From assembly GCA_937858995.1 (NCBI GenBank), contig CALLZC010000153.1:1-52906 (forward strand): a stretch of DNA of 52,906 bases, written 5' to 3'. This DNA is from an uncultured Nostocoides sp. Lineage in GTDB: Bacteria > Actinomycetota > Actinomycetes > Actinomycetales > Dermatophilaceae. How positions within the stretch are numbered: the stretch's first letter is position 1; the number at the start of each line of letters is the position of its first letter. Position numbers and translations under genes: made by a program. The notes beneath the pieces were generated by a model. It was not told where the DNA came from. It searched no databases and worked only from the letters and a program-made list of their open reading frames with translations. Shown here piece after piece: positions 35,613 through 44,874 of the stretch.

Positions 35613-35650
35613 GCCTGGGCAGCACCGAAGACGACGACGAGAGATTCCTG

Positions 35651-38536
35651 ATGAGCGAGACCCCGCACCGGTACACGCCCGAGCTGGCCGGGCAGATCGA
35701 GACGGCCTGGCAGGACCGCTGGGAAGAAGAGGGCACCTTCCGGGCGCCCAACCCGGCCGGGTCGCTGGCCGAACCCGAGGCGGTCGCGAACTTTGCCGGC
35801 GGGCCGCTCTACATTCTGGACATGTTCCCCTACCCCAGTGGGGCGGGCTTGCACGTCGGCCACCCGCTGGGCTATATCGCCACGGATGTTTACGGGCGCT
35901 ACCAACGCATGTTGGGCAAGAACGTCCTGCACGCGCTGGGGTATGACGCCTTCGGGCTCCCAGCGGAGCAGTATGCGGTCCAGACCGGTCAGCACCCGCG
36001 CAAGACCACCGAGGACAACATCGCCACTATGCGCCGCCAGTTGCGGCGGCTGGGGCTGGCCCACGACGAACGGCGATCGGTCGCGACGACCGACACCGAC
36101 TTCTATCGCTGGACCCAATGGATTTTCGTCCAGATCTTCAACGCGTGGTTCGATCCCGATGCCGACAGCGGTCGCGGTCTGGCTCGACACATCGATGACT
36201 TGATCGCGGAATTCGATTCCGGGGCAAGGGTATTGAGCGACGGTCGGGACTGGTCCGGGTTGTCCGCGGCCGACCGGGCGGCAGTCATCGACGGCTATCG
36301 CCTGGCCTATGTTTCGGACGCCCCCGTCAACTGGTGCCCGGGACTGGGCACGGTCCTGGCCAATGAAGAGGTCACGGCCGAGGGTCGTAGCGATATCGGC
36401 AACTACCCGGTCTTCCGGCGCAATATGCGTCAATGGAAGATGCGGATCACGGCATACGCCGACCGCTTGCTCGACGACCTGGAGCGCCTGGACTGGCCCG
36501 AGAAGGTCAAGGTCATGCAGCGCAACTGGATCGGTCGGAGCCAGGGAGCGCTGATCGCCTTTCCGATCGTCGGATCGGGCACCTCTATCGAGGTCTTCAC
36601 CACCCGGCCCGACACCCTCTTTGGCGCCACCTTCATGGTCTTGGCCCCGGAGCACCCGCTGCTGGACGAGATTGTCCCCGAAGGGGATTGGCCGCAGGAG
36701 ACCAACCCGTCCTGGACGGGAGGCGAGCCGACCCCACACGCTGCCGTTGCTGCATACGCGCAGACGGCGGCGCGCAAGAGCGACATCGAGCGGCAGGCGC
36801 TCGTCAAGGACAAGACCGGGGTTTTCACCGGTGGCTACGCGACCAACCCGGCCAATGGCGAGCGGATCCCGGTCTTCGTCGCCGACTACGTCCTCATGGG
36901 ATACGGCACTGGGGCGGTCATGGCGGTGCCCGGACAGGATCAGCGCGACTGGGACTTCGCCCAGACCTTTGCGCTGCCGATCGTGCGCACGGTGCAGCCC
37001 TCGGCGGGGCATGACGAGTCGATGGCATTCACGGGTGCTGGCCCTGCCATCAACTCGGCGAACGCCGAGATCTCCTTGAACGGCAAGGAGATCGACGAGG
37101 CGAAGGCGGACATGATCGCGTGGCTGCAGGCGCAAGGTCTCGGCGAGGGCACGACCACCTACAAGCTGCGCGACTGGCTGTTCAGCCGGCAGCGCTATTG
37201 GGGGGAGCCCTTCCCCATCGTGTATGACGACGCCGGCCAGCCGCACGTGCTGCCTGCGTCGATGTTGCCGGTGGAGTTGCCCGATGTCGAGGACTACAGC
37301 CCGCAGGCGCTGGACCCCGACGACGAGCTCTCTGAGCCGATTCCGCCACTGGCCCGCGCGACCGACTGGGCGCAGGTCGAACTCGATCTGGGGGAGGGAC
37401 TCACGACCTACCGTCGTGAGCTCAATGTGATGCCCCAGTGGGCCGGATCATGTTGGTACGAGCTGCGATATCTCGATCCGCGCAACTCTGCGGCGTTCGT
37501 CGACCCGGACAACGAGGCCTACTGGATGGGCCCACGCGAGACCGCGGTCGCGGGCTCGCCGCCTGCGGCTCGCGATGTCGGCGGTGTCGCCTTGTATGTT
37601 GGCGGGGTCGAGCACGCCGTCTTGCACCTGCTCTATGCGCGGTTCTGGCACAAGGTGCTGCACGACCTCGGACATGTGGCCAGCGAGGAGCCATTCCGCC
37701 GGTTGTTCAACCAGGGCTATATCCAGGCATTCGCCTACCGAGACGCCCGCGGGCAGACCGTTCCCGCCGAGGAGGTACAGGAGCACCTGGGCGCCGACGG
37801 TGAACTGTCGTGGTCCTGGCAGGGCCAGCCCGTCGTGCGCGAGTACGGCAAGATGGGCAAGTCGCTGAAGAATGTCGTCACTCCGGACGATATGTATGCG
37901 GCCTATGGCGCCGACACCTTCCGGATCTACGAGATGTCCATGGGACCCCTGGACCAGTCGAAGCCGTGGGAGACCCGCGCCATTGTCGGCAGTCAGCGGT
38001 TCCTGCAGCGCGTGTGGCGCAATGTGATCGACGAAGTGACCGGCGCGGCCCGGGTCAGCGACGGACCGATGGACACCGCGACCGCCCGGGTGCTGCACCG
38101 GACCATCGCGGCGGTCGCCCAGGACTACGCGGACCTGAGTTTCAATACGGCCATCGCCCGGCTGACGGAGTTGAGCAACGCCTTGACTCGGCTCGACGTG
38201 GTGCCGCGCGAGGCCGCGCAGGCACTGGTTCTCATGGTTGCGCCCCTGGCGCCGCATCTCGCCGAGGAGCTGTGGTCCCGATTGGGTCACGAGCAGAGCT
38301 TGGCGCGTGAACCCTTCCCCGTTGCCGACCCGGCCTTCCTTGTCGAGGAGAGCGTCGTCTGCGTCGTCCAGATCGGGGGCAAGGTCCGCGAGCGGATCGA
38401 GGTGCCCGCCGATATCGGCGAGGCCGAGTTGCGTGACCGGGCGTTGGCGTTGCCGAAGGTGATTGCCGCGACCGCAGACGGCGTGCGCACGGTGATCGTG
38501 CGCGCGCCGAAGCTGGTGAACGTCGTCCCGCTCTGA
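35651..38536 (+). CDS. leuS: Leucyl-tRNA synthetase
   Basis: 961 aa class I synthetase. The HIGH signature is HVGHPLG and the KMSKS loop is KMGKSLKN. The CP1 editing domain that removes mischarged tRNA is present ([21 protein letters not shown] ... [20 protein letters not shown]). The anticodon-binding and C-terminal domains are complete, ending [15 protein letters not shown]. The ATG at 35651 starts [17 protein letters not shown]; an upstream in-frame extension crosses the terminator and was rejected. It is probably regulated by attenuation in its leader. Confidence 0.98.
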   Translation: MSETPHRYTPELAGQIETAWQDRWEEEGTFRAPNPAGSLAEPEAVANFAGGPLYILDMFPYPSGAGLHVGHPLGYIATDVYGRYQRMLGKNVLHALGYDAFGLPAEQYAVQTGQHPRKTTEDNIATMRRQLRRLGLAHDERRSVATTDTDFYRWTQWIFVQIFNAWFDPDADSGRGLARHIDDLIAEFDSGARVLSDGRDWSGLSAADRAAVIDGYRLAYVSDAPVNWCPGLGTVLANEEVTAEGRSDIGNYPVFRRNMRQWKMRITAYADRLLDDLERLDWPEKVKVMQRNWIGRSQGALIAFPIVGSGTSIEVFTTRPDTLFGATFMVLAPEHPLLDEIVPEGDWPQETNPSWTGGEPTPHAAVAAYAQTAARKSDIERQALVKDKTGVFTGGYATNPANGERIPVFVADYVLMGYGTGAVMAVPGQDQRDWDFAQTFALPIVRTVQPSAGHDESMAFTGAGPAINSANAEISLNGKEIDEAKADMIAWLQAQGLGEGTTTYKLRDWLFSRQRYWGEPFPIVYDDAGQPHVLPASMLPVELPDVEDYSPQALDPDDELSEPIPPLARATDWAQVELDLGEGLTTYRRELNVMPQWAGSCWYELRYLDPRNSAAFVDPDNEAYWMGPRETAVAGSPPAARDVGGVALYVGGVEHAVLHLLYARFWHKVLHDLGHVASEEPFRRLFNQGYIQAFAYRDARGQTVPAEEVQEHLGADGELSWSWQGQPVVREYGKMGKSLKNVVTPDDMYAAYGADTFRIYEMSMGPLDQSKPWETRAIVGSQRFLQRVWRNVIDEVTGAARVSDGPMDTATARVLHRTIAAVAQDYADLSFNTAIARLTELSNALTRLDVVPREAAQALVLMVAPLAPHLAEELWSRLGHEQSLAREPFPVADPAFLVEESVVCVVQIGGKVRERIEVPADIGEAELRDRALALPKVIAATADGVRTVIVRAPKLVNVVPL

Positions 38537-38556
38537 GTCATAGCGTGCGCGGTGCG

Positions 38557-38574
38557 CTTGTCCACAAGGACAAG
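38557..38574. other. CTTGTCC/GGACAAG inverted repeat including a DnaA-box-like word
   Basis: CTTGTCC at 38557-38563 and GGACAAG at 38568-38574 are perfect arms around ACAA, and the left part reads TTGTCCACA, the actinobacterial DnaA-box sequence. It lies 20 bp after the leuS stop and may simply be a weak terminator. No box cluster is present. Confidence 0.5.
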
Positions 38575-38647
38575 GCCAGCTTTGCGTCATCCACAGCCTG
38601 TCGACGTCGAGCTGGTGATCGGGTCCGGCGCTTCCTAGCGTGTGGTC

Positions 38648-39463
38648 ATGACCTTCCCGCACCGCGATGATCCGGCCGAGCGGCTGCTCGCCCTGCTGGA
38701 CGCTGGGCGGGAGCCGGCCGATGACCAGGCGGCGGCCAGCGGTCGGCACGCACGTCCGCCGCTGGTCTCGGTTCCACTGGGGCTGCGTGATCGCAGGACA
38801 TCGGTCTCGCACCCCGTCGTCCTGGCCTTTCTGATCGTGGCCTTGCTCGTCGGCGCCCTCTTAGGGCTGCGGGTCGTGCGGGCGCGGGCCGACGTCATAC
38901 CGATTCCGGCGCTCTCGGCCGTCAGTGCGACCGGATCGGGCGCCACCGCCCAGCTGGGCACGGGCGGTGAGGGGGCGCCGGGGGACTCCGGCGGCGCTCC
39001 GGCGTCACCGGGGGCGGCGGTCCTCGAGATACAGGTGCACGTGGTGGGGCAGGTCAAGCGACCGGGGGTGGTGCGGCTGCGACCGGGGGCGCGCGTGGCG
39101 GACGCGATTGACGCCGCCGGCGGGGTCACGGCCAAGGCCGACCTGTCGAGCGTCAATCTGGCCCGGCCCGTGCTGGATGGTGAGCAGGTGGTGGTGTCCC
39201 GGCCTGGCGAGGCGACGCGGGGGCCAGGCTCGCCCGGCGCTCCCGCCGGGAGCGCCTCTCCGGCTACCCCGCCCAAGGTTTCGTTGAACACCGCCGATGG
39301 ACCCGCCCTCGACACGCTGCCTGGGGTGGGTCCGGTTCTGGCGCAACGCATCCTGGACTGGCGGGCCCAGAATGGCCGCTTCGCGAGCATCGACCAGCTG
39401 GGCGAGGTCAGCGGCATCGGCGAAAAGCTGCTGGCGACCCTGAGCCCTCTGGTGACCTTGTAG
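38648..39463 (+). CDS. comEA: ComEA-like DNA-binding competence protein
   Basis: 271 aa. A cytoplasmic N-terminus is followed by a transmembrane anchor PVVLAFLIVALLVGALLGLRVV near residues 55-76. Next come a linker, an SLBB domain (IQVHVVGQVKRPGVVRLRPGARVADAI) and a C-terminal helix-hairpin-helix domain (VSLNTADGPALDTLPGVGPVLAQRILDWRAQNG). ComEA binds incoming DNA outside the membrane. The ATG at 38648 was chosen over a GTG at 38642. comEC starts 20 bp after its stop. Confidence 0.92.
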   Translation: MTFPHRDDPAERLLALLDAGREPADDQAAASGRHARPPLVSVPLGLRDRRTSVSHPVVLAFLIVALLVGALLGLRVVRARADVIPIPALSAVSATGSGATAQLGTGGEGAPGDSGGAPASPGAAVLEIQVHVVGQVKRPGVVRLRPGARVADAIDAAGGVTAKADLSSVNLARPVLDGEQVVVSRPGEATRGPGSPGAPAGSASPATPPKVSLNTADGPALDTLPGVGPVLAQRILDWRAQNGRFASIDQLGEVSGIGEKLLATLSPLVTL

Positions 39464-39483
39464 GCCTGAGGCTCGGCAGACTG

Positions 39484-41961
39484 ATGGCGAGTCCGACAAT
39501 GCCCGAGACCGGCGCCCGAAGCGGGCCGAGCGCGTCGAGGATCACCGCCGCGGCCGGGCGGATCCAGGTCGATGAGTCTGGGCACGTCTGGCGGATTCTC
39601 GCCGACCCCCCGACTGCCCGCGCCGCACGGACGGCCGTCGACCTCCGGATGCTGATACCGGCGCTGGCCGGCTGGGCAGCGGCCGCGGCCGCCCTTGGTA
39701 TGCCGGGTGGGCGCCGCCTCGGCGTGGGCGTCGCAGCGTTTGTCCTGGGCGCGCTGCTGGGATGGCTAGGCCGCCCACGCCATGTCCGTGGGGGCCCGGC
39801 GGCGCGGCTGCTCGCCCTGAGTGCTCTTGCCATCGGGGTGACGCTCAGCGCCGCCGGCACGGCCGATGTGATCCGCAGGGCCGGACCTGTGGATGAGCTT
39901 GCGGCGCGCGCGGGTGTGGCCCGCGTGACCGCTCTGGTGGTCGGGGAACCGATCGACGTCGGGGGCGGACGGGTGCTCGTGCGCGTGCGGCTGGAGGGTC
40001 TCGTGGCCGGGTCCACCCGATGGTCGTCCCGGGCGAGCATCTTGGTCGTGGGCGATGAGCGATGGGCGGACGTGGTGTGGCATCAGCGGGTGACCGCCGT
40101 GCTGCGGTTGACCCCGGCGCGGCCCGCGGATGCCGTGCTGGCCATGGGCAAGCCACTCTCGGAGCCGGTGGTTTCCGAGCAGTCATCGTGGGCCGCCCGG
40201 GTGTCCGCGCGGGTGCGCAGCGACCTGCGCGCGGCGGTGGCGGTGCTGCCCGAGGATCCACGGGGGCTGGTGCCAGCCATGGTTTTTGGTGATACGTCGC
40301 GATCGCCGCCGAAGCTCACCGACGATATGCGCTCCAGCGGACTGGCGCACCTTTGCGCCGTTTCTGGCGCCAACGTGAGTATTTTGATCGCGGCGGTGCT
40401 GCCCCTGCTGCGACTCCTCGGGGTTCGTCGCCGGTGGCGGCCAGTGGTCCTGGTCGCTGCGCTGGCCGGCTTCGTGCTCATCACGCGTCCCGAGCCGAGC
40501 GTCATCCGCGCGGCGGTCATGGGAGGCGTCGGTGTGCTCGCGCTCTATCGCTCGACGGCGGCAGCGGGCCTGCCGGCGTTGGCGGTGGCCATCCTTGTCC
40601 TGTTGGTGTTCGATCCCTGGCTGGCACGTAGCCCGGGGTTCGCCTTGTCCGCGTTGGCCACCCTGGGCCTGCTTGTCTTTGCCGGGCCCTGGTCACGGGC
40701 GCTGGCCCAACGCCTGCCGGGTCGATCTCGCGCCGTGTCGGTCGCCGTGGTGGTGCCGGTTGCGGCGATGAGCCTCACGGCACCGGTGCTGGTGGTCCTG
40801 CAGGGCGAGCTCGGGGTGGTGGGGATCCCCGCGAATGTGCTGGCCGCGCCCTTCGTCGCGCCCGTCACCATTGCCGGGCTGGTGCTCGCTGGCCTGGCGA
40901 GCCTGGGGGTCCCGACCGGTTGGCTCGCCTGGCTTCCGGGTCTGCCCGCCCTCGCGATCGCCGAGATCGCCCACCGGGGTGCGGGGTTCGCCGGGCTGAA
41001 TCCGCAGTGGCCGCAGGGTGGAGCCGGCGCGGCCCTGCTCGTCGCCGTCACCGTGGCGCTGCTGCTGACCATCCCCCGCATCGGGTATGCCGTGCGGCGG
41101 CGCCCGCGGTTCGCGTTCGCCGTCGCGGCGCTCACCGGGGCGGGTCTGCTGCCCGTCACGGCGCTGTCCTGGCCGCCCCCGTCCTGGCAGCTCGTGGCCT
41201 GTGACGTGGGGCAGGGCGATGCCCTGGTGTTGGGGACCGCGCCGGGCCACGCCGTGCTTGTCGACGCCGGCCCCGACGTCCGTGCCGTTGACCACTGCCT
41301 GCGCCGACTGGGGGTGCGGGTCTTGGATCTGGTGGTCCTGACCCATTTCCACGCGGACCATGTCGACGGGCTGTCCGGGGCGGTGCGCGGGCGCCCGGTC
41401 GGGGCCATCCTCGTCTCACCCGTCGACGAGCCGGCCGACCGAGCCGGCACCGTTGCGGGCCTAGCCCGCGCGCACGGCATACCGCTGCGGGTGGCCCGCG
41501 CGGGAGAGTTGCTGGTGATCGGGGCTGCCGAGCTCCGAGTGCTCGCGCCCCTGCGCCGGATCGACGCGGGGTCCGTCCCCAACAATGCAAGCATCGTCCT
41601 ATCGGGGCGGATCGGCGAGTTGGACATCCTGCTGACGGGGGATATCGAGGCCGAGGCCGGCGCCGCGGTGCGCGCCCAGTTGGCGCCGGACCTGCGCACG
41701 CTCGAGGGTCAGCTGGCATACGACGTGGTCAAGGCGCCGCATCACGGCTCCGGGAATCTGGATCGCGAGCTGATGCGCGCCACGCGCGCACCGCTGACCC
41801 TGGTCAGCGTCGGCGCTGATAACGACTACGGTCATCCGGCACCGAGCATGCTCGCCCTGGCTCGCGAGGTAGGGACCTGGGTGGCACGCACCGATGAGCT
41901 GGGGGATATCGCGGTCTGGATGGCCGATGGTCGGTTGTATGTGCGTGCAGGTCAGAGGTGA
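39484..41961 (+). CDS. comEC: ComEC/Rec2 DNA-uptake channel
   Basis: 825 aa. N-terminal helices and an OB-like loop precede the Competence domain, with GDTSRSPPKLTDDMRSSGLAHLCAVSGANVSILIAAVLPLL and many further helices. The C-terminal metallo-beta-lactamase-like nuclease domain has DVGQGDALVLGTAPGHAVLVDAGP, THFHADHVDG and KAPHHGSGN. The HxHxDH metal motif is complete, so the nuclease domain may be active. Together with comEA it forms the inner-membrane DNA import module. Its last 10 bp overlap the convergent LysR gene. Confidence 0.95.
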   Translation: MASPTMPETGARSGPSASRITAAAGRIQVDESGHVWRILADPPTARAARTAVDLRMLIPALAGWAAAAAALGMPGGRRLGVGVAAFVLGALLGWLGRPRHVRGGPAARLLALSALAIGVTLSAAGTADVIRRAGPVDELAARAGVARVTALVVGEPIDVGGGRVLVRVRLEGLVAGSTRWSSRASILVVGDERWADVVWHQRVTAVLRLTPARPADAVLAMGKPLSEPVVSEQSSWAARVSARVRSDLRAAVAVLPEDPRGLVPAMVFGDTSRSPPKLTDDMRSSGLAHLCAVSGANVSILIAAVLPLLRLLGVRRRWRPVVLVAALAGFVLITRPEPSVIRAAVMGGVGVLALYRSTAAAGLPALAVAILVLLVFDPWLARSPGFALSALATLGLLVFAGPWSRALAQRLPGRSRAVSVAVVVPVAAMSLTAPVLVVLQGELGVVGIPANVLAAPFVAPVTIAGLVLAGLASLGVPTGWLAWLPGLPALAIAEIAHRGAGFAGLNPQWPQGGAGAALLVAVTVALLLTIPRIGYAVRRRPRFAFAVAALTGAGLLPVTALSWPPPSWQLVACDVGQGDALVLGTAPGHAVLVDAGPDVRAVDHCLRRLGVRVLDLVVLTHFHADHVDGLSGAVRGRPVGAILVSPVDEPADRAGTVAGLARAHGIPLRVARAGELLVIGAAELRVLAPLRRIDAGSVPNNASIVLSGRIGELDILLTGDIEAEAGAAVRAQLAPDLRTLEGQLAYDVVKAPHHGSGNLDRELMRATRAPLTLVSVGADNDYGHPAPSMLALAREVGTWVARTDELGDIAVWMADGRLYVRAGQR

Positions 41962-42929
41962 TAGTCCAAGGCCGCGTCGGCATCGGCGTCGCGGCGCAGA
42001 CCGAAGGTGGGCAGCAGGTCGGGGGAGTGCGCGACTTCGACGAGGGCATCGAGCGCGGCGGCGACGGCGGGGACGCGTTGCAGGTCGGGCGTCGTCACGG
42101 CGACGATGGCTCGCCGCGAGGCTGGTGTCACGGGCCGGACTGCGACGTCCGGGTTGAAGGCGGTCCGCGCGATCAGGTCGGGGATCAACGCGACACCGAG
42201 ACCCGAGGCGACCAGGCCCTGGACTGCGACATAGTCCTCGGTCTCGAAACTGACCCGGGGCACGAAACCCGCACGGTCGCACATTTCCAGCAAGTGCCCG
42301 CGGCAGCGGGGGCAGCCGGCTATCCAGGCATCGGTAGCCAGTTGTGTCAGATCCACCGGTCCGCCGGCCAGCGCCAGTGGATGACCGGGGGGCAGCGCGA
42401 TGAGGACCTCGTCATCGAGCAGGTGGCGGGTGACGAAGAGGTCGAGGTCCTCCTCGCCGCGCGCCACGTCGGTCCCCGGATAGGTGAAGGCGACAGCGAG
42501 GTCGCAGTCGCCGGCCCGCAGCGCGGCGAGCGATTCGGGCGGTTCGGCTTCCGCGAAGGTCATCGAGACACCGGGAAAGCGATCGCGCACCAGCGCCAGC
42601 GCCTTGGGCACCAGGGTCGCCGAGGCCGAGGGGAAAGCAGCGAGCCGCACGCGACCCGCTCGAAGGCCCGCTATGGCCGCCACCTCCTCTTCGGCGGCGT
42701 CGAGCGCGCCGAGCACCGTGCTGGCGTGGCGAGCCAGAGCCAACCCAGCCTCAGTCAATCGCACGGAGCGCCCCACCCGATCCACCAGCGGGGTGCCCAT
42801 CCGCTGCTCGAGTCGGCGCACCATCTGGGAGACCGCAGGCTGGGAGTAGCCCAGCGCCGCGGCCGCCCCGGTGAAGCTGCCCTGGTCGGCGATCGCCCGC
42901 ATCACGCGGAATCCCGCTGCATCGATCAC
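41952..42929 (-). CDS. LysR-family transcriptional regulator
   Basis: 325 aa. The N-terminal winged helix is FRVMRAIADQGSFTGAAAALGYSQPAVSQMVRRLEQRMGTPLVDR at residues 6-50, followed by a type 2 periplasmic-binding-protein effector domain. The C-terminus is an acidic DADADAALDYHL tail. The GTG at 42929 gives the expected start; the longer frame from 43103 would run through the sir2 promoter. It is divergent from the sirtuin gene with a T-N11-A palindrome between, so autoregulation and control of sir2 are likely. The effector is unknown. Confidence 0.9.
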   Translation of the reverse strand: MIDAAGFRVMRAIADQGSFTGAAAALGYSQPAVSQMVRRLEQRMGTPLVDRVGRSVRLTEAGLALARHASTVLGALDAAEEEVAAIAGLRAGRVRLAAFPSASATLVPKALALVRDRFPGVSMTFAEAEPPESLAALRAGDCDLAVAFTYPGTDVARGEEDLDLFVTRHLLDDEVLIALPPGHPLALAGGPVDLTQLATDAWIAGCPRCRGHLLEMCDRAGFVPRVSFETEDYVAVQGLVASGLGVALIPDLIARTAFNPDVAVRPVTPASRRAIVAVTTPDLQRVPAVAAALDALVEVAHSPDLLPTFGLRRDADADAALDYHL

Positions 42930-42936
42930 CAGCGAA

Positions 42937-42955
42937 GCATAACGTGATGTTATGC
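42937..42955. promoter_or_regulatory. LysR-type operator (perfect T-N11-A palindrome)
   Basis: GCATAAC (42937-42943) and GTTATGC (42949-42955) are perfect arms around GTGAT. T42940 and A42952 give the canonical T-N11-A spacing of LysR boxes. It lies 7 bp from the LysR start codon and 47 bp from the sir2 start chosen here. Confidence 0.82.
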
Positions 42956-43002
42956 GTTTCTCTGGATCAGCATCAGTGACTTGGGCAGCGCATACTGGGC
43001 CG

Positions 43003-43962
43003 GTGACGGTGCACGGTGACGGGATGCCAGGGCTGATCGAGCTGCTCGGGCGTGGCCCGGCGCTGGTTCTGACCGGCGCAGGGATCAGCACGGACTCGGG
43101 CATCCCCGACTACCGCGGCCCGGATGGCACCCGTCGCGTCACTCCGATGTCACATGGCGAGTTCGTCACCTCGGCATCGGCCCGGCAGCGCTATTGGGCC
43201 CGCTCGTATGCCGGGTGGTCCCGCTTTGGGGCCGCCGCTCCCAACGCTGGCCACCGCGCCCTGACGCACCTGCAGGCGCAGGGGTGGGTGGGTCCGATCA
43301 TCACCCAGAATGTCGACGGACTACATCAGGGGGCGGGGTCGCGGGAGGTGATCGACCTGCACGGCGTCTTGGGGGAGGTGGTCTGCCTTGATTGCGCGGG
43401 GCGCTTCGATCGGGTCGTGGTCCAGAGCTGGATCGAGGCTGCAAACCAGGGGTTCGTCGAGCGTGTCCGGCGCTCAACGCTTCCCGGGTCCCGGGTCTCG
43501 GCCCAGATTCGACCGGATGGTGACGTGGTCCTCGACGATCAGCTCGTTGCGGCCTTCGAGGTTCCCCGCTGCCCGGTGTGCGAGGGGGATCGGCTCAAGC
43601 CGGATGTTGTCTTCTTCGGAGGTAGCGTCCCCAAGGAGCGGGTGAACCGCTGTTATGAGCTGACCGACCGGGCACCCGGCCTGCTGGTCATCGGGTCGTC
43701 GCTGAGCGTGATGAGTGGGCTGCGGTTCGTCAAGCGCGCCGCACAGCGAGGCATCCCCATTGCCATCGTGACCAAGGGGCCGACGCGGGGCGATGAGCTG
43801 GCGAGCGTGCGCCTCGATGCCCCGATCACTCCAGTGCTGGTTGCGCTGACTCGCGCTCTGAGCCTGGGCGCTCCCGTGTCGGGGTGGGCGGACCCCTTAG
43901 ATCCGGCGCAGGACGGCAGTTACCTTTCCCAAGATGGTGGCGTGGTCGCCGTCGATCGGTGA
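43003..43962 (+). CDS. Sir2-family NAD-dependent protein deacylase
   Basis: 319 aa sirtuin. NAD-binding motifs [18 protein letters not shown] and [13 protein letters not shown] are intact with the catalytic His in DLHGVLGEV. The structural zinc cysteines are CLDC and CPVC, and the C-terminal GSSLSVMSG motif is present. An insert between the two Cys pairs (residues about 150-185) is longer than usual. The GTG at 43003 was chosen because CATACT lies 6 bp upstream, suggesting a leaderless start; ATG 43024 is the alternative, and ATG 42952 lies inside the operator. The 3' end overlaps lexA by 66 bp. Confidence 0.92.
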   Translation: MTVHGDGMPGLIELLGRGPALVLTGAGISTDSGIPDYRGPDGTRRVTPMSHGEFVTSASARQRYWARSYAGWSRFGAAAPNAGHRALTHLQAQGWVGPIITQNVDGLHQGAGSREVIDLHGVLGEVVCLDCAGRFDRVVVQSWIEAANQGFVERVRRSTLPGSRVSAQIRPDGDVVLDDQLVAAFEVPRCPVCEGDRLKPDVVFFGGSVPKERVNRCYELTDRAPGLLVIGSSLSVMSGLRFVKRAAQRGIPIAIVTKGPTRGDELASVRLDAPITPVLVALTRALSLGAPVSGWADPLDPAQDGSYLSQDGGVVAVDR

Positions 43963-44628
43963 GAAGGCTGGGTTGTGCGGCAGCAGCCAGAGCTTGCCGT
44001 CAGTGCGTTTGAAGGTCTTGACGGTGGCCTCGTTGTCCAGCAGAGCCGCGACGATGTCGCCATTGTCGGCGGTGGGCTGTTGGCGTACCACGACCCAGTC
44101 GCCGTCGCAGATCGCCGCCTCGATCATCGAGTCGCCCACCACCTTGAGCAGGAAGAGCGAGCCCTCTCCGACGATCTGCCGCGGCAACGGGAAGACATCT
44201 TCGACCACCTCGTCCGCGGTGATCGGGACCCCGGCCGCAATCCGGCCGAGCACGGGGACGTATGACGCCTCCGGGCGCAGGTCACCGCTGCCGGTCTCGT
44301 CGATGAACTCCTCCTCGCCCTGGTGCCGCCCGGGCCGATAGCCGCGCGCCGTCGGGGCATCGGGGGAGACGACCTCGATGGCGCGTGGGCGGTTGGGGTC
44401 GCGCCGCAAATAGCCCTTGCGCTCCAAGGCGTGCAGCTGGTGGGCGACCGAACTGGGCGAGACGAGGCCCACGGCCTCACCGATCTCCCGCATGCTCGGG
44501 GGGTAACCGCGGCGATCGATCGAATTGCGGATGACTTCCAGCACGCGGCGCTGCCGCTGGGTGAGCCCATCGCCGCCATCGCGCTCGGGCAAGTTGTGGA
44601 CCTGCCCGCCTTCTTCGTTGGACGTCAT
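43897..44628 (-). CDS. lexA: SOS repressor LexA
   Basis: 243 aa. The winged helix near residues 25-75 ([41 protein letters not shown]) recognises GAAC-N4-GTTC operators. The self-cleavage bond is A132-G133 in GRIAAGVPI; the catalytic dyad is S167 (VVGDSMIE) and K204 (EATVKTFK). All are intact, so it should respond to RecA filaments. Candidate operators lie upstream of lexA itself, upstream of the LysM gene and upstream of recA in this window. Its 3' end is antisense to the end of the sirtuin gene. Confidence 0.98.
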   Translation of the reverse strand: MTSNEEGGQVHNLPERDGGDGLTQRQRRVLEVIRNSIDRRGYPPSMREIGEAVGLVSPSSVAHQLHALERKGYLRRDPNRPRAIEVVSPDAPTARGYRPGRHQGEEEFIDETGSGDLRPEASYVPVLGRIAAGVPITADEVVEDVFPLPRQIVGEGSLFLLKVVGDSMIEAAICDGDWVVVRQQPTADNGDIVAALLDNEATVKTFKRTDGKLWLLPHNPAFSPIDGDHATILGKVTAVLRRI

Positions 44629-44703
44629 CGCTGCCTCTCAGTGGTCAGGCGAGGCACAGATCCGGTGCTCCGCAATTGGTGCAAGTGGCCAGGTCAGGGG
44701 CCT

Positions 44704-44725
44704 TGTCAGTGGGCCCTGTCAGGCT
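44704..44725 (+). promoter_or_regulatory. RecA-NDp-like promoter pointing to the LysM gene
   Basis: TGTCAGTG at 44704-44711, an 8-bp spacer, then CAGGCT at 44720-44725. The first half matches the PafBC-type motif exactly; the -10 deviates from TANNNT at its first base. It lies about 140 bp before the LysM start. Confidence 0.4.
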
Positions 44726-44765
44726 TGTCATCACGAGGCCAGCCTAGGTCTCGCAGGTCACGAAA

Positions 44766-44781
44766 TCAAACATCTGTTCGA
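44766..44781. promoter_or_regulatory. LexA box 1 in the lexA/LysM gap
   Basis: TCAAACATCTGTTCGA differs from TCGAAC-N4-GTTCGA by one base (A for G). It is 138 bp upstream of the lexA ATG and 93 bp from the LysM ATG. Confidence 0.72.
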
Positions 44782-44831
44782 GCGTGTCTTGCACCCGAAG
44801 CCAGCCTCGTGCTAGACATCGTACAACCGTT

Positions 44832-44853
44832 CTATCGAACACATATTCGATAG
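44832..44853. promoter_or_regulatory. LexA box 2 proximal to the LysM gene
   Basis: CTATCGAA and TTCGATAG are perfect 8-bp arms around CACATA; the core TCGAACACATATTCGA is one base off the GAAC-N4-GTTC form. It ends 21 bp before the LysM ATG, in a position to block transcription. Confidence 0.78.
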
Positions 44854-44874
44854 ACACGCCGAAGGGAGCAAGAC

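Noticed and set aside
35460..35650. T-box riboswitch before leuS
   Set aside because: No T-box consensus or specifier stem was seen; the leader fits a peptide-plus-terminator attenuator better.
38557..38574. Replication origin
   Set aside because: Only a single DnaA-box-like word, no cluster, no AT-rich stretch and no dnaA/dnaN genes nearby.
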